Shown one piece after another: positions 9,101-17,226 of a stretch of 64,000 bases of DNA. The notes beneath the pieces are model-generated. The model searched no databases. It was not told where the DNA came from and saw only the letters and a list, made by a program, of their open reading frames with translations. Positions within the stretch are counted from its first letter, which is position 1. Each line of letters begins with the position of its first letter. Origin of the DNA: CAZFER01 sp964517495 (GTDB lineage: Bacteria > Hinthialibacterota > Hinthialibacteria > Hinthialibacterales > Hinthialibacteraceae); contig CAZFER010000017.1 of NCBI GenBank assembly GCA_964517495.1, positions 1 through 64,000 on the forward strand, written 5' to 3'. Both the position numbers and the translations under genes were made by a program.

Positions 9101-9697
9101 CAACTCGTCATCGATCATAGTACGCATATCATCATCCGTCAGTTCCTCCACTTTCATGACTTCGTGGGAACTGCGGAAGCCGTCAAAAAAATGGACGAAA
9201 GGAATGCGTGATTCCAGTGATGCGGATTGAGTGATAAGGGCAAAATCCATAATCTCTTGTATCGAGCAGGATGAAATCAAGCCAAAGCCCGTGCTTCGTA
9301 CCGCCATGACATCGCTGTGATCACCAAAAATGGATAAAGCGTGAGTTGCCACCGAACGGGCGGAGACATGAAAGACCGTTGGGGTTAATTCGCCGGCGAT
9401 CTTGAACATATTGGGGATCATTAGCAACAATCCCTGTGATGCCGTGAATGTGGTGGTCAATGCGCCGGTTTGCAAAGCACCGTGTACGGCACCGGATGCG
9501 CCGCCTTCGCTTTGCAATTCCACCACATCGGGGATAGTCCCCCAGATGTTTGATTTTCCTTCTGCCGACCATTGATCGGCCCATTCACCCATGTTGGATG
9601 AAGGCGTGATTGGATAGATTGCACAGATTTCGTTCGTTTTGTGGGCGACATATGCTGCCGCTTGATTACCGTCGAGGGTTACCATTCGCCTGGACAT
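6134..9697 (-). CDS. nifJ: Pyruvate:ferredoxin (flavodoxin) oxidoreductase
   Basis: This 1187-aa homodimer-type enzyme oxidises pyruvate with CoA to acetyl-CoA and CO2 and reduces ferredoxin or flavodoxin. The start reads VTLDGNQAAAYVAHKTNE and IYPITPSS, typical of domain I. Two 4Fe-4S motifs lie near residues 695 (CIQCAKCAMMCP) and 752 (CTGCGACVHICP), and a third cluster site near 826 (CAGCGE). The thiamine diphosphate motif GGDGWAYDIG is near 980, with NTGGQCSKATP after it. The length matches the family. The ATG at 9697 has GGGAGG upstream. It is first in a two-gene operon with the DHOD-like protein. Confidence 0.97.
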   Translation of the reverse strand: MSRRMVTLDGNQAAAYVAHKTNEICAIYPITPSSNMGEWADQWSAEGKSNIWGTIPDVVELQSEGGASGAVHGALQTGALTTTFTASQGLLLMIPNMFKIAGELTPTVFHVSARSVATHALSIFGDHSDVMAVRSTGFGLISSCSIQEIMDFALITQSASLESRIPFVHFFDGFRSSHEVMKVEELTDDDMRTMIDDELVRAHRDRALTPDRPVLRGSAQNPDVFFQARETINPFYLAAPDIVQKAMDKFAGMTGRHYHLFDYVGHPEAERVIVIMGSGAEAAHETVEYLTARDEKVGVLKVRLYRPFSIKHFIEALPPTVKKISVLDRTKEPGATGEPLYVDVVSAISEAMAEGSTPFNEFPLVVGGRYGLSSKEFTPAMVKATFDNLNQEKPKRHFTVGINDDVCNTSLEVDTSFITEDEKTVRGMFFGLGSDGTVGANKNSIKIIGEETPNYAQGYFVYDSKKAGSVTVSHLRFGPNPIRSTYLLNSASFIGCHQFVFLEKYDMLANAEEGAVFLLNSPYGPNEVWEKIPWRVQEQIINKKLRFYVIDAYKVARETNMGARINTIMQTCFFAISGVLPKDEAIASIKNAIKKTYGTKGDEIVQMNYRAVDQSLDNLYEVNVPSQVTSTIEIPPPVPQEAPQFVKEVTGEIIAGRGDQIPVSKMPVDGTFPTATTKWEKRNIALEIPVWDETVCIQCAKCAMMCPHASIRIKIYDPNEVNGAPSNFKSVDARGKEFEGMKFTLQVAPEDCTGCGACVHICPAKNKQEPKFKAINMKPQVPIREQERENFNYFLDIPEMDRTKVKLNSVKGSQLLTPLFEFSGACAGCGETPYVQLLSQFFGDRAIIANATGCSSIYGGNLPTTPWAVDSDGRGPTWSNSLFEDNAEFGYGFRLTIDKLNQYARELLKKLAGQIGDSLVEDLINADQSTEEGLKLQRQRVAALKEKLNGNDSPEAKNLLNIADYLVKKSVWILGGDGWAYDIGYGGLDHVLASGRNVNVLVLDTEVYSNTGGQCSKATPLGAVAKFAFGGKPIPKKDLGMIAMTYGNIYVAKVAMGANDMQTIKAFLEAEAYDGPSLILAYSHCIAHGINMRTGNDTQKAAVESAHWPLYRFNPDLVKEGKNPLQLDSRDPKISYKDFAYQQTRFKMLTKSKPEESERLIQLGQEDVTSRWHLYRQWASFNVGPAD

Positions 9698-9876
9698 TCA
9701 GGAACCTCCCAATTTCTTGTACCATGGATGGATCTCTCGTTAGCTGTTTAACACAAACGGGAGACGGTATTTTTTGTTTTTACCTATTTACTTTTTATCT
9801 TCCAACATACATTTACACAAGAGTTCTTAGCGGATTTCTTGTGACAATATTGACAATGTGGGTAAAACTAAACCTT

Positions 9877-9893
9877 TTGATAATTTTTATCAA
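9877..9893. promoter_or_regulatory. Perfect 17-bp palindrome upstream of nifJ
   Basis: TTGATAA, TTT, TTATCAA. The outer TTGAT/ATCAA resembles an FNR/CRP-type half-site pair, but the central spacing is 7 instead of 4 bases, so the usual FNR geometry is not met. It sits 180 bases upstream of the nifJ start. Confidence 0.35.
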
Positions 9894-9904
9894 TTTTATC
9901 AAAT

Positions 9905-9937
9905 TTTAATTTATATAATGTATTTAATTTATATAAT
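9905..9937. repeat. Two perfect 15-bp direct repeats, 18-bp period
   Basis: TTTAATTTATATAAT occurs at 9905-9919 and again at 9923-9937, separated by three bases. Each copy ends in a TATAAT-like hexamer on the plus strand. It could be tandem promoter elements, an A/T-rich upstream element, or a duplication. Confidence 0.5.
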
Positions 9938-10182
9938 AAGGCTTGATGATTCCGTGGGTTGTTGTTGGCAGATATCAGTTGTAGAAACATAGTTGTTGAT
10001 CGTAATGAATTTATGAATTCTAAAAGAGTGTTTTTTCAGTATGTTATGTGTTACAGTATAAAATTATCCCCTCATAATTGCTCTGTTGAAGATGATATAG
10101 GAATTATCTTCATTTGTCTAATCCCATGAAAGGTGAGGGAGAATGGAATATATTTATTGATTGTTAGTCTTGCGATTTGACC

Positions 10183-10226
10183 ACCGATTAATGGAACGAC
10201 ACGAGTATTCGTGCCGCAAAATCGGT
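10183..10226. repeat. Nested inverted repeat, possible structured RNA or cruciform
   Basis: The outer arms ACCGATT (10183-10189) and AATCGGT (10220-10226) enclose an inner hairpin CACGA-GTAT-TCGTG (10200-10213). Both arm pairs are exact. No T-run follows on either strand, so it is not an ordinary terminator. Confidence 0.4.
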
Positions 10227-10361
10227 TGAGCAAGTGTGGTTGAAATTCTTTATGTAAGCATGCAAAAGTTAGAGAAAAGTATATCCACTTAATACAATAT
10301 CTAAATCTGTACGATAATTATTCACTTCATTGAGAATTGTCCGAAAAGAAAAAAAATTCTC

Positions 10362-10389
10362 TTGAAAGGGTGATTCTTTGTGATAAAAT
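10362..10389 (+). promoter_or_regulatory. Putative promoter for the CgeB-like gene unit
   Basis: TTGAAA (10362-10367), a 16-base spacer and TAAAAT (10384-10389). It lies about 240 bases before the first plus-strand start. It is a plausible sigma70 match, but in AT-rich DNA chance matches are common. Confidence 0.35.
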
Positions 10390-10630
10390 GCAACTCACAT
10401 GGATTGGAACGTATTCAATTTACTTATGTTGTGACCGATATTTGTTTATGCGGGACTTTAATTTTAGAAAAAATGGTGTGTTTTTAAGAATTGATTAATC
10501 TTATTTGAGTTGATGGATATAATTAAAAAAGAAGGTTACACCCTCAGAAAAGAGCATGATTAATGGTTATTGCAAGCGAAATCAATCAAAAGAAAAATTG
10601 TTCCTTCTCTTTATTGGGGGAGAATACTTG

Positions 10631-10861
10631 ATGGATCCAACATTGTTTCCAACCGATCTGCTTTTGAATTCATCAAATGCGATCTATACGATTTTGTCGA
10701 TTATTGTAGCGACAGGTTTAGCTGTGAATCCAATAGTTTTTGCCTTAAATCGAATGAGGTTAAATGAAATAAATGAGCGGTTGGAAGGAATTAACAATAA
10801 ACATCCTCAACTGAGAAGCTCTTTGTTTCAACCGCAATGTGTTTCTAAATGTTTTAAGTAG
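10631..10861 (+). CDS. Small single-span membrane protein, unknown
   Basis: A 76-aa reading frame with GGGGGAG about 8 bases before its ATG. Residues about 15-35 are hydrophobic (IYTILSIIVATGLAV), followed by a charged helix RLNEINERLEGIN. Its 3' end overlaps the possible GTG start of the glycosyltransferase gene by 23 bases, so the two may be translationally coupled. I recognise no family. A longer in-frame extension starting at 10556 lacks a ribosome binding site. It could also be a chance frame; the good ribosome binding site and hydrophobic profile favour a real gene. Confidence 0.45.
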   Translation: MDPTLFPTDLLLNSSNAIYTILSIIVATGLAVNPIVFALNRMRLNEINERLEGINNKHPQLRSSLFQPQCVSKCFK

Positions 10862-12632
10862 GATATTGGTATTGAATCCCACCGTGGCAGAAAAAAACTT
10901 GCGTTGTTTGTTCCGGTTTCAGAATCAAACCGCGAAGGGATTGTTTGAACATCTTCGAATTCAAAGAGAACGTGGGATTAAGCCGAAGTATGTCCTTCAA
11001 CAGAATCCAGCAGGGCAGCCAACCCTCCTCAAAGTGGATTCCTCGCCTGTGAAGGATTTAACCGATCGGGGATTTCGTTCGAATTTGAAAAACACTCTTC
11101 AAACCTTGAATTCAATAGACGAAAGCACGCTATTGGTCTGGTCATGTGGTTTGGGACATTGGATAAGTGGTTTAAACCATGTGAAGCATCCCACCAAGCT
11201 GATTATTGTTGAACCGGAAAATGATATATTATTCGCGTCCATGCAAGCGGTTGATTGGACGGGGATTTTGAGTTCATGGCCCGTTTTGTTTTTAAGGGAA
11301 AAAGATGCCGTAGACAAAGCCTTTGAACTGATAGAAACACATGGTTCTTTATTCGAAAAAGGGTACCATCTCCTCGCAGGCCGCCGGCTTTTGGACCATG
11401 AGTTTGACCAATATAACCTTGTAGAAGCGAAAATTGAAACAAGCCGATCGAGTTTTTTTCAGTTTCAACAAAGTGAGTTGGATATTGAGGCCAATAAGGT
11501 GGTCATTGCATCAGGGGATGCCCATCGTGAGATATTGGATGTATTGACAGATGAAGCCCAAACTCTGGGGTATAAAGCAGAAGGTATTTATCGAAGTGGA
11601 CCGATCAGCCGGTTTGTCGATACAAAAGCGGCTTGGCAGGAAGCATTGGGAAATCCGTTACCAGCGATTATTTTATCATTTACCCAAAAGGTGTTTACAT
11701 CCGGGCAGTGGTATTTGATGAAAGAAGCCGGAATCAAGCGGATGGTTTGGTGTTATGATGATCCATTTCGCTATAAATGGGGTGATGCGTTTTTTGATAA
11801 TTGTGACCTGATTTTCTGTTTCGATCCTTTCCTTACTGAACGGCTGCAGCAGATCAGTCCCACTCTCGTCCAGTACATGCCTGCCGCCACGACATATTCA
11901 CATGGGATCGAACCAACCGAGCAGAATTTACCGGAGACCCCCATCTCGTTTGTTGGTTCCACTGGCCTTCAACGATTGGATGAGCAATTCATCAAGATGG
12001 TGGCTGAAAACGCCGCTCCCTTGAAAAGGTTGGAAGAATTTGTGGTTTCTTATATAAGCAAAGGCCATCATGTTCCTTATGATGATTTGATGGGAATGGA
12101 CCTGGCGTTCAAAGGTATGAGTGAGAATGAGCGTGTATGCCTGTTGGAGGATTTATGCACCTTTTATCTGCGAATTAACTGCCTTTCGGCTTTAAAAGGT
12201 ATGCCTTTTCGTATCTTTGGCGATGAAGGATGGGCAAATGAATTGTTGGTAGGCCAAATCCGGAAGGCTTATGCCGGCAAAGCGCCAGATTTTCGCCGTG
12301 AGACACCCATGATATATAGTCGCAGTAAAATCAATCTGAACGTATTTAATGTTCAATGTGTCAACTCACCGACAGTTCGCATGTTTGATGTAATGGCCTG
12401 CGGAGGCTTTTTGTTGACGGAATATCGTCCCTTTTTGGAGGATATGTTCGAACCAGGTGTGGATTTGGAGACTTTTCACACTCCTGCCCAGTTAAGAGAG
12501 AAGATAGAGTATTACCTTAATCACGACGACGAAAGGGAAAAAATTGCCCAACGTGGATGCAAGAAGGTGTTAACCAAACACCGCTATCGGGACCGATTGG
12601 CGGAGATGTTGAAGAATGAAGCACCGTTGTGA
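10839..12632 (+). CDS. CgeB-like glycosyltransferase with Maf-like N-terminal part
   Basis: A 597-aa protein. The C-terminal third (KINLNVFNVQC, PTVRMFDVMACGGFLLTEY, FEPGVDLETFHTP, about residues 490-560) is the nucleotide-sugar-binding half found in CgeB/GT1-like glycosyltransferases. The N-terminal section with VWSCGLGHWISGL and IIVEPENDILFASMQ (about 85-125) resembles the first part of motility-accessory-factor/MptE-like proteins, which modify surface proteins with sugars. The role is probably glycosylation of flagellin, spore-like or surface structures (inference). The start is uncertain: the GTG at 10839 gives the longest frame, but TTG codons at 10863-10871 behind AGTAGGA are also possible. 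It is convergent with the wecG-like gene. Confidence 0.8.
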   Translation: MFLNVLSRILVLNPTVAEKNLRCLFRFQNQTAKGLFEHLRIQRERGIKPKYVLQQNPAGQPTLLKVDSSPVKDLTDRGFRSNLKNTLQTLNSIDESTLLVWSCGLGHWISGLNHVKHPTKLIIVEPENDILFASMQAVDWTGILSSWPVLFLREKDAVDKAFELIETHGSLFEKGYHLLAGRRLLDHEFDQYNLVEAKIETSRSSFFQFQQSELDIEANKVVIASGDAHREILDVLTDEAQTLGYKAEGIYRSGPISRFVDTKAAWQEALGNPLPAIILSFTQKVFTSGQWYLMKEAGIKRMVWCYDDPFRYKWGDAFFDNCDLIFCFDPFLTERLQQISPTLVQYMPAATTYSHGIEPTEQNLPETPISFVGSTGLQRLDEQFIKMVAENAAPLKRLEEFVVSYISKGHHVPYDDLMGMDLAFKGMSENERVCLLEDLCTFYLRINCLSALKGMPFRIFGDEGWANELLVGQIRKAYAGKAPDFRRETPMIYSRSKINLNVFNVQCVNSPTVRMFDVMACGGFLLTEYRPFLEDMFEPGVDLETFHTPAQLREKIEYYLNHDDEREKIAQRGCKKVLTKHRYRDRLAEMLKNEAPL

Positions 12633-12670
12633 ATGTGGAACCTCCAAACTGATGCTGCAACTCATTCCCT

Positions 12671-13411
12671 CTATTGTTTCATTCTCCATTTTATGGTTAG
12701 CCAGATAAACACAATATTCCCCCATAAATAACGCTTCCACAAACGTGAGGGTTCTTGATAAAGACGATAAAGCCATTCCAATCCCGTGCGTCTCATCCAA
12801 CGAGGGGCACGGGGAATACGGCCGGAATAAAAGTCAAACAAACCGCCGACCCCCATAATGACTCGTGCATTGATTTTCGAGGCATTTCTGGCAATCCACT
12901 TTTCCTGTGCAGGTACTCCCATCGCCACCAGAAGGATATCAGGATTATTCTCATTGATCTGCATGATAATCTGCTCTTTTTCATCCTCATCAAAATAACC
13001 ATGATGAAAACCGGCAATGTTTATGCTCGGGTGGTTTTGCTTCGCAAGATGGGCCATTTGCTCAGCGATACCGGGCTTGGCGCCGAGTAAATACACACGC
13101 GCTCTTTTCTTGGCTAACCTGGGGCACAAAAGGGGGTACATATCCGTGCCATTCACATTATCCACCAAAGGTTTTCCCAGCCATCGTGAGGCCAATTGCA
13201 TGCCCACCCCGTCGGCGAAAACATAATCAGCGGTTTGCAGCAAAGTTAGATAGGTTTGATCTCCATTGGAAATATTCACACAGTGCGCGTTAACAAAAAA
13301 TACAGTTTTGCGCTCTCCCTTTTCAAGACTCTCCATCATTTCATTCAATGCATCCTGCATGCTTATATTCTGAATGGGGATATTAAAAAGAGTGATCGTA
13401 TTCGACATCAT
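12671..13411 (-). CDS. WecG/TagA/CpsF family glycosyltransferase
   Basis: A 246-aa GT26 enzyme that transfers a sugar such as N-acetylmannosamine(uronic acid) to a lipid-linked carrier in surface glycan assembly. Family motifs are seen: VFFVNAHCVN (about 38-47), ADYVFADGVGM (about 60), GAKPGIAEQMA, and DILLVAMGVPAQEKWI near 150 followed by GVGGLFDFYSG and RAPRWMRRTGLEWLYRLYQEP near the C-terminus. Its ATG overlaps the stop of the preceding GT4 gene (ATGA). It is the last gene of a four-gene operon with an Fe-ADH, an O-antigen ligase and a GT4. Confidence 0.93.
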   Translation of the reverse strand: MMSNTITLFNIPIQNISMQDALNEMMESLEKGERKTVFFVNAHCVNISNGDQTYLTLLQTADYVFADGVGMQLASRWLGKPLVDNVNGTDMYPLLCPRLAKKRARVYLLGAKPGIAEQMAHLAKQNHPSINIAGFHHGYFDEDEKEQIIMQINENNPDILLVAMGVPAQEKWIARNASKINARVIMGVGGLFDFYSGRIPRAPRWMRRTGLEWLYRLYQEPSRLWKRYLWGNIVFIWLTIKWRMKQ

Positions 13412-14607
13412 GAATTCGTTGGTTGATCAAGGATCGTTCGGAAAAAATCCGGTAAAACTTTCTTCGCGCGAAAAGGGGCAACCGCCTGAACACATACCAC
13501 TGGATTGAATGGCTCAGGATGTTCGATTACATTCAACAATGCGTCAGTCATTTGTTTTTCTTCAGGTTCTTTAACGATCAAGCCGGATTTACCTTCAATA
13601 ATAATGGAGCCTGTTTCACCTGTGTTTGTGGAAACTACCGGCAAACCACAGCCCTGTGCTTCCAATACAATAATTGGCATTCCTTCAAAGTGCGAGGTGA
13701 TCAGCATTGCCTGGCAAATCCGCATTACGTCAGCCAGGGCAACAGCATCCAACGAACCAAGCAGGTGAATACGGCCGGATAACTTATGTTGATGGATACG
13801 TTGTTGGATATCTCCTTTCAAACGCCCCTCTCCCACCATCAGCAAGTCACAGTCAGCTCGCATTTTTGCCACCCGGGCAAAAGTATCAACCGCCAATATG
13901 GGATTCTTTTGCTGTTCAAATCGCCCAACAAAGAGAATGTACTTTTTATCCGGGTTGTATCGGCCAACCGGCATCGCCTGTTCAATTGATGTCTCTGATT
14001 CAACCGATGGTGAAAAAATATTATCCATATACCAGGTTGGCAAAAAATGAATATGCGGTTCCATATGCGGGTATCGCTCTTTCAATACATCCACACCTCT
14101 TCGGCTTACCACAAAAATACAATCAGCCTTCTCAACCGCCTTGGCTTCCATCCGTCGATACAACCACGGTAAATAACGCCAGCGGACTTCAGATTGCTTT
14201 CCTGTAATTTCGTCCGGGTTGCCATGAATACAAAGAGCCGTTCGATGGGATGGAATTGAACTAAAAGCCAGCGGCTCAATACGATGATAGATGGTAATAT
14301 CCTCTTTAAAATTAAATCCCTGCATCCTTAAACGCAATGGAAAACGTAAAAACAGAGGAATCCAGCGGCGCCGGTTGGGCTGAGTATCCGATATGACCGG
14401 ATAAAAATTTAATGCTCGTTTATCGAAGGGGAGTGAATACCATTGAGCCGTTTTATATAGGCTTGGATTTTCCGTTGTTCCCACAATTCCCAATTCACAT
14501 CCCGAAGGAGCAAAACGCAGCATGGTTCTTATTGCTGTTTCGATCCCCCCTATTTTTGTTCCCCACGGATCAAAAGGATGAATGGTAAGAAGGTGGGAAC
14601 TACTCAT
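13408..14607 (-). CDS. GT4-family glycosyltransferase
   Basis: A 399-aa GT-B enzyme. The N-terminal domain begins HPFDPWGTKIGGIETAI, the usual glycine-rich loop. The C-terminal half has ILFVGRFEQQKNP (about 230), LLMVGEGRLKGDI and the donor-binding EX7E motif in EGMPIIVLEAQGCGLPVVST (about 315-335). It is likely to add a hexose to a polysaccharide repeat unit. The ATG at 14607 is preferred over the one three codons earlier because AAGGA is correctly spaced. It overlaps the O-antigen ligase gene by 8 bases and the wecG-like gene by 4. Confidence 0.93.
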   Translation of the reverse strand: MSSSHLLTIHPFDPWGTKIGGIETAIRTMLRFAPSGCELGIVGTTENPSLYKTAQWYSLPFDKRALNFYPVISDTQPNRRRWIPLFLRFPLRLRMQGFNFKEDITIYHRIEPLAFSSIPSHRTALCIHGNPDEITGKQSEVRWRYLPWLYRRMEAKAVEKADCIFVVSRRGVDVLKERYPHMEPHIHFLPTWYMDNIFSPSVESETSIEQAMPVGRYNPDKKYILFVGRFEQQKNPILAVDTFARVAKMRADCDLLMVGEGRLKGDIQQRIHQHKLSGRIHLLGSLDAVALADVMRICQAMLITSHFEGMPIIVLEAQGCGLPVVSTNTGETGSIIIEGKSGLIVKEPEEKQMTDALLNVIEHPEPFNPVVCVQAVAPFRAKKVLPDFFRTILDQPTNS

Positions 14608-15868
14608 ATACAGCATCCTTGGAAGTCACAATCTGAGACAATCCAGCCGCCGCAGCCAAAACCGCCCATAAGCAATATTGATACGCTGTGGCCGTGATCA
14701 GGTTGTCGTTCATACTGCCAACCAGCCAGGCGAAATAAAGTCCCAAAGCGGTGAGAATAAAATTCCGATATCGTGCCACTTTGGCTTGTTTTAATGAGCG
14801 CCATAACGCAACGCCAATACTGGTCAGCCACGCCAAAACGGTAAATGTCCCGATCACGCCGGTTTCCACCATAAATCGCACATAATCATTATGGGGATCA
14901 TGCCCGACACCCGACGGGCGTTTCATCTGATTAACCGCTGCTGCACGGTCCAACCCATACCCGATCCATGGGCTTTCGACCCACTCCCGATACAAAAACC
15001 GCCAGTTTAACAAGCGCCAGGTGACGGAATTGGTAATACGCCCCGTGCGTTCAATCTCATCCAGGTTTTCGATCTCCAACTCCTCCCACAAGCGGTAACG
15101 CCCGGTTGGCGTAATGAGGAACACGATGATAAAAAGCACCCCCAAGGCTAAAACCATTCGCCGGACTTTTTGGCTTTCAAACACCGCCAGACACAGGATC
15201 AATGTCCCAAGCATGGCGATACCAGTAAAGCTGAACGTAAACAGGAGCAGCAACATCTCAAAAGCAAGGACAACACCAAACAGAATCCGATGATCTTTCC
15301 AGCGCCAACACCATAGCGTGATTCCAACCATCACCACCAGGTAAAACGAAAAGGGGTTGGGATGCACAAAGGTTCCTTGAATGCGATGCACTCCCCGCAC
15401 CAGCGCCCCTTCATGAAAGAGAATCTGATAAAGTCCAACCATAACAGGTACAATCAAAGAGAGTAATAATCCCCAAATAATGCGTTGGAAATTACCCTTC
15501 GACACGAAATGGGCCACCACCGCTATGAGCGGCAAATAGCTCAGCAAACGAATCCATTCCCGCAAGCATTCCAAATGGCTGCTCCCCTTCAGCCACAGCG
15601 GGACGAATCCCCAAGGTGAAATAACGATCATCCAAATTAGGGTAAATTGAAATATCGGCAAGTGTAAAAGCCATTTTCTTTCAGCCGGGGAAAGAATGAC
15701 AAACCACATGATGCCACCCGCTAAAAGTAGCAAACTCAAAATGGCTGCTGGATTCAAACTGAGAGGGCCAAAAGGTATATTGAGGTCGGTAAACACATCC
15801 AGCGAGGGGCGAATAACTATGGTGAACAAAACAAACCATTCGATAAATAGTCGTACTGTGTTTTTCAT
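14600..15868 (-). CDS. O-antigen ligase / polymerase-like membrane protein
   Basis: A 422-aa integral membrane protein with about 11 hydrophobic segments and the Wzy_C/WaaL region. The large periplasmic loop near residues 270-345 carries RLLNWRFLYREWVESPWIGYGLD and GVGHDPHNDYVRFMVETGVIG; the HNDY motif is the hallmark of the family. It joins or polymerises undecaprenyl-linked glycans on the periplasmic side. Overlapping starts and stops on both sides (ATGA with the dehydrogenase gene) show tight operon structure. Confidence 0.9.
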   Translation of the reverse strand: MKNTVRLFIEWFVLFTIVIRPSLDVFTDLNIPFGPLSLNPAAILSLLLLAGGIMWFVILSPAERKWLLHLPIFQFTLIWMIVISPWGFVPLWLKGSSHLECLREWIRLLSYLPLIAVVAHFVSKGNFQRIIWGLLLSLIVPVMVGLYQILFHEGALVRGVHRIQGTFVHPNPFSFYLVVMVGITLWCWRWKDHRILFGVVLAFEMLLLLFTFSFTGIAMLGTLILCLAVFESQKVRRMVLALGVLFIIVFLITPTGRYRLWEELEIENLDEIERTGRITNSVTWRLLNWRFLYREWVESPWIGYGLDRAAAVNQMKRPSGVGHDPHNDYVRFMVETGVIGTFTVLAWLTSIGVALWRSLKQAKVARYRNFILTALGLYFAWLVGSMNDNLITATAYQYCLWAVLAAAAGLSQIVTSKDAVYE

Positions 15869-17016
15869 GTCAATGTTTTCAGCAACGCCAAGGCGCGTTC
15901 TTTGGTCATTTCGATGGGATTCCCAGCCATACTGTTCCCCATCGACATATCGACGAGTGTTTCGAATTCATTTTCAGGCAAAGTCAACGTTTTTAAATCC
16001 TGGGGAATACCAAGTTCTGCATTCAGTCTTTCAACGGCTTCAATTGCTTTATTCGTCAGGAGAGTTGGATCGCCACTTTTATCATCGCTCACCATTGAGC
16101 CAATGGTTGCCAGTTTATCCTGACAGGCTTTCTGATTATAGCGCATTGCATGGGGCAGCATAATTGCACAGGCCTTTCCATGCGGGACCTGATACAACGC
16201 TCCCAGGCCGGAAGCAAAACCGTGCGCTAATCCCAACCCCGCGTTGGCGAGGCACAAGCCGCTCAATGTGCTTGCCATAAGCATGGCTTCGCGTTGTTCT
16301 GGTGTCGCTGAAGATGAACAGACTGCCCGAATAGCCCCATACCCTAAACGCATACCCCACAGCGCCAATTGATTGGTAAACGGTGTGGCGCGGCATGAAA
16401 GATACGATTCAATAAGTTGAGTCAACGCATCCATCCCACTATAAGCAGCCTGCTCTTGCGGAAGGTGCTCTATCATATTGGCGTCGAGTATGGCTATCCT
16501 GGGGTAAAGAGTCGGGCTGCGAAAACTTTTTTTGAACCGCTCATCATGAGAGGCCACCACGGCATTGCGGGTGACCTCCGCACCGGTACCCGCCGTGGTG
16601 GGGATAGCGGCATGGGGCAGGGCAGGCTTTTCAACCTTTTTATTATGGCCCACGCCTTCCAGATAATCGATAATCTTCCCCCCATTGGTGACCAAACCAG
16701 CCACCGCCTTTCCCACATCGATTACCGAACCTCCCCCGATAGAGACAATGCAATCCACCCTCATCTTACGGGCAGTTTCAGCCGCTTCATCAACCATTTG
16801 CAAACTCGGTTCCCCTGATGGTTTGGCATAGGGAATGACGTTAATGCCGTGGTTATGCAAATTCTCAATCAACAATTCCAACATTTCATCTGGAAGCGAG
16901 GTCAACCCATGAATCAGAAACACATTTGTCCCCATCCCTTTGATATATTCACTCATATTGGCCACTTTTCCGCCCCCCACAACCAACCGCGTCGGCGCAT
17001 AATATTGAAAATCCAT
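15865..17016 (-). CDS. Iron-containing alcohol dehydrogenase
   Basis: A 383-aa group III NAD(P)-dependent dehydrogenase. It begins FQYYAPTRLVVGGGKV. The NAD-binding SIGGGSVIDVGKA is near residue 95. The metal-ligand region has YSGMDALTQLIESYLSC near 190 and GLGLAHGFASGLGALYQVPHGKACA near 255-280, with the expected His residues. It reduces or oxidises an alcohol or aldehyde; the substrate is not known. The start is the ATG at 17016 behind CAGGAGG; an upstream in-frame ATG has no ribosome site. It is the first gene of an operon with three surface-glycan genes, which may mean it works on an alditol or sugar alcohol (inference). Confidence 0.92.
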   Translation of the reverse strand: MDFQYYAPTRLVVGGGKVANMSEYIKGMGTNVFLIHGLTSLPDEMLELLIENLHNHGINVIPYAKPSGEPSLQMVDEAAETARKMRVDCIVSIGGGSVIDVGKAVAGLVTNGGKIIDYLEGVGHNKKVEKPALPHAAIPTTAGTGAEVTRNAVVASHDERFKKSFRSPTLYPRIAILDANMIEHLPQEQAAYSGMDALTQLIESYLSCRATPFTNQLALWGMRLGYGAIRAVCSSSATPEQREAMLMASTLSGLCLANAGLGLAHGFASGLGALYQVPHGKACAIMLPHAMRYNQKACQDKLATIGSMVSDDKSGDPTLLTNKAIEAVERLNAELGIPQDLKTLTLPENEFETLVDMSMGNSMAGNPIEMTKERALALLKTLT

Positions 17017-17156
17017 GAATCCTCCTGAATGAAGCCTGAACGATGATAAATACCAGTTTGTTGATTCCTTCCACTCAAATTGTAAGCATCCATCACCAGT
17101 TTCCAAGTGTTGATAGTACCTTACTTTATTTTACTTTGAGTCTTTTTATGGTTCAT

Positions 17157-17175
17157 CCAAGAATTGAATACTTGG
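17157..17175. promoter_or_regulatory. Imperfect 19-bp palindrome upstream of the Fe-ADH/glycan operon
   Basis: CCAAGAATT, G, AATACTTGG: the arms match at 8 of 9 positions. It lies about 140 bases upstream of the dehydrogenase start in the gap 17017-17361. It is a candidate operator; no regulator is adjacent. Confidence 0.3.
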
Positions 17176-17226
17176 GGATAGAAAAAAGTGGAATTCAAAA
17201 AATGCTGATACGATGAAACAAAACAT

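Larger units (their letters stand above)
9698..10630. other. 933-bp AT-rich intergenic region between divergent genes
   Basis: No convincing gene is present. The stretch lies between the start of nifJ (minus) and a plus-strand glycan gene. It holds a palindrome (9877-9893), a 15-bp direct repeat (9905-9937), a nested inverted repeat (10183-10226), a further GAGAATT/AATTCTC inverted repeat near 10332-10361 and a promoter-like pair (10362-10389). The density of structure for so little coding suggests shared regulation or a small RNA, but neither is proven. Confidence 0.5.

Noticed and set aside
9877..9893. FNR site upstream of nifJ
   Set aside because: The half-sites TTGAT and ATCAA are separated by 7 bases, not 4; kept only as a palindrome.
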